This document shows positions 16,707 through 17,899 of a DNA stretch of 17,899 nucleotides, piece by piece (the first letter of the stretch is position 1; each line of letters starts with the position of its first letter). The stretch covers positions 1 through 17,899 of the forward strand of contig JAUZOU010000020.1 in assembly GCA_030706285.1 (NCBI GenBank), written 5' to 3'. Source of the stretch: Bacteroidota bacterium. GTDB taxonomy: Bacteria > Bacteroidota > Bacteroidia > Bacteroidales > UBA1402. The translations under genes were made by a program, and so were the position numbers. The notes below the pieces were generated by a model. It ran no database searches and had not been told where the DNA came from. It worked only from the letters and a program-made list of their open reading frames with translations.

Positions 16707-17899
16707 ATGAGATATAAACTATTGGTTTTTTGTCTTCTTGTCTTTTCTCCGCTGTTGGCGATTGCAGCAAATCGTCAGATTAAGGTGGCGTTGATCGTCA
16801 ACACGCAGAAAGGGCAGAACGATGAGGCAGCTGCATTGAAAAAGCTGATTGAAGGACAATCAGAAGAGTTCACCTGCCAGATTGTTTCTATGAATCATCT
16901 GGCAGATGTAAAAAAATGCAACCTGGTCTGGTATCAACGTACCGATTCCAGCGACATCACTCGTTTGGAGAAAAAGGCAAAAAAGATACTAACCCGTTAT
17001 GTTGAAAACGGAGGGCAACTTATTTTATCCATGGATGCAGTCCGCCTTCTTAATGAATGGAAAATCGAACCTGAATCCATTCAAATTGGCCATCATGCGG
17101 CAATAGATGAAGGTTTTGGGCGAGAGATAGGATTTCATGGTTACAGGCAGCACCCACTCTTTTTCAACATGTTCGGCGGAGCCTTCCCGTTTCAGGGGAA
17201 AGTTGATGAGAACTGCCGTCTGCTCGGATTTTTTGATCATGCTGCTCCAAAGGCAAAAGGAGCTCAGGTGATCGGCATATTCTGGGAAAAGATATTTTAT
17301 CATCCAGAGCAAAAAATCATATGGGAAACCCCGCTCGGAAAGGGCAGGATTTTAGCCATAGGCGGTTGCCTGTATTATAATCAGCCGAATTTTTACACAA
17401 AACTGCTGGAACAATTTACGACTAATTGTCTACGGTTTATGTGTAAGGACGAAACAACCGTGAAACCGATGTATTGGGTTGATTATCAAAAGTCTGTCAT
17501 GGAACCAGCAGACGAAAAATATGCACCACTACCATTGGAGGCGCCTGTCAAATGGAATTTACCGGACAAGGACATTAAGCTTACAAGGAATGCTGAGACT
17601 TATTATTGTGATCTTCCGACACAGCGTTGTTTAGTCGTTGCACAGGAAAAATCCGGAATTGACGAAATATGGACGCATCCGTTCATGTCTTTGAGAGACG
17701 TCCATACCTATCTGGAGATACAGGGTGTTGATACTCTTGTGCCGTTGAAATCATTCCAGCCTGAATTCCAAATACGTCCGAATGCGTTGATCAGAACCTA
17801 TCATATCGGAGACCTGACCTTGCAGGAGATCATTACGGCAAAAATTGAAGGCCCTACGGTAGTAGTTCATTATCAATGGAATGGAAGCGGTTTGAATAA
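16707..17899 (+). CDS. Exported protein with ThuA/glutaminase-like N-terminal domain, probable glycosidase (3' end outside window)
   Basis: At least 397 residues with no stop before the right edge. ATG 16707 lies 16 bases after the preceding stop, so the two are co-transcribed. The signal peptide is MRYKLLVFCLLVFSPLLAIA. Residues about 23-250 resemble a class-I glutaminase/ThuA-like flavodoxin fold, as in beta-galactosidase trimerisation domains: VALIVNT, NLVWYQRTDSS, YVENGGQLILSMDA, then HHAAIDEGFGREIGFHGYR and GKGRILAIGGCLYY, with no visible catalytic Cys-His-Glu triad. A beta-sandwich-like segment follows from about 275, with THPFMSLRDVHTYLE and RTYHIGDLTL, reminiscent of the N-terminal domain before an (alpha/alpha)6 glycosidase barrel. 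The catalytic part must lie beyond the edge. I do not recognise the family; glycosidase is an inference from fold pattern and context. Confidence 0.78.
   Translation, partial: MRYKLLVFCLLVFSPLLAIAANRQIKVALIVNTQKGQNDEAAALKKLIEGQSEEFTCQIVSMNHLADVKKCNLVWYQRTDSSDITRLEKKAKKILTRYVENGGQLILSMDAVRLLNEWKIEPESIQIGHHAAIDEGFGREIGFHGYRQHPLFFNMFGGAFPFQGKVDENCRLLGFFDHAAPKAKGAQVIGIFWEKIFYHPEQKIIWETPLGKGRILAIGGCLYYNQPNFYTKLLEQFTTNCLRFMCKDETTVKPMYWVDYQKSVMEPADEKYAPLPLEAPVKWNLPDKDIKLTRNAETYYCDLPTQRCLVVAQEKSGIDEIWTHPFMSLRDVHTYLEIQGVDTLVPLKSFQPEFQIRPNALIRTYHIGDLTLQEIITAKIEGPTVVVHYQWNGSGLN

Overview
The window looks like a Bacteroidetes chromosome, most likely order Bacteroidales. The evidence is a SusC/SusD outer-membrane pair, a hybrid two-component regulator with a two-propeller periplasmic sensor, start codons with no Shine-Dalgarno sequence but AT-rich leaders, and a TAnnTTTG-type promoter box. 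I cannot name the genus.

Layout. (a) 1-69, minus: a fragment at the left edge that resembles the N-terminus of an ISAon1-type transposase. (b) 188-1857: two housekeeping-type genes that converge, a class I/II PLP aminotransferase (plus) and the queuosine-pathway reductase queF (minus). By eye these are richer in G+C than what follows. (c) 1971-4058, minus: a GH172 (DUF2961) glycosidase-like protein, divergent from the regulator. (d) 4347-8363: a 1338-residue hybrid two-component sensor/regulator. (e) 8611-13745: a SusC-like transporter, a SusD-like lipoprotein and a 120-residue lipoprotein, closed by a strong terminator at 13756-13802. (f) 13889 to the right edge: a second unit with a TIM-barrel glycosidase-like protein fused to a formylglycine-generating-enzyme (FGE) fold, then, 16 bases later, an exported protein that runs off the window.

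Parts (c)-(f) form a polysaccharide utilisation locus (PUL). In the usual model, the propeller sensor binds an oligosaccharide in the periplasm and the fused kinase, receiver and AraC parts then activate the operon. SusC/SusD and the small lipoprotein capture and import glycan at the surface, and the exported enzymes cut it. The only recognisable CAZy family is GH172, known for alpha-D-fructofuranosidase and D-arabinofuranosidase activity, so a furanose-containing glycan is a reasonable but unproven guess.

The least familiar part is (f). The FGE-like domain lacks both cysteines that make FGE catalytic and is probably a binding or structural module. The barrel fits no family I can name with confidence, and its neighbour begins with a ThuA/glutaminase-like fold. 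Smaller signals are a frameshifted tiny membrane-protein ORF with a strong ribosome binding site before the regulator, near-identical leaders before the SusD and small-lipoprotein starts, and a palindrome before susC that could be the regulator's operator. I saw no RNA genes, CRISPR arrays or riboswitches.
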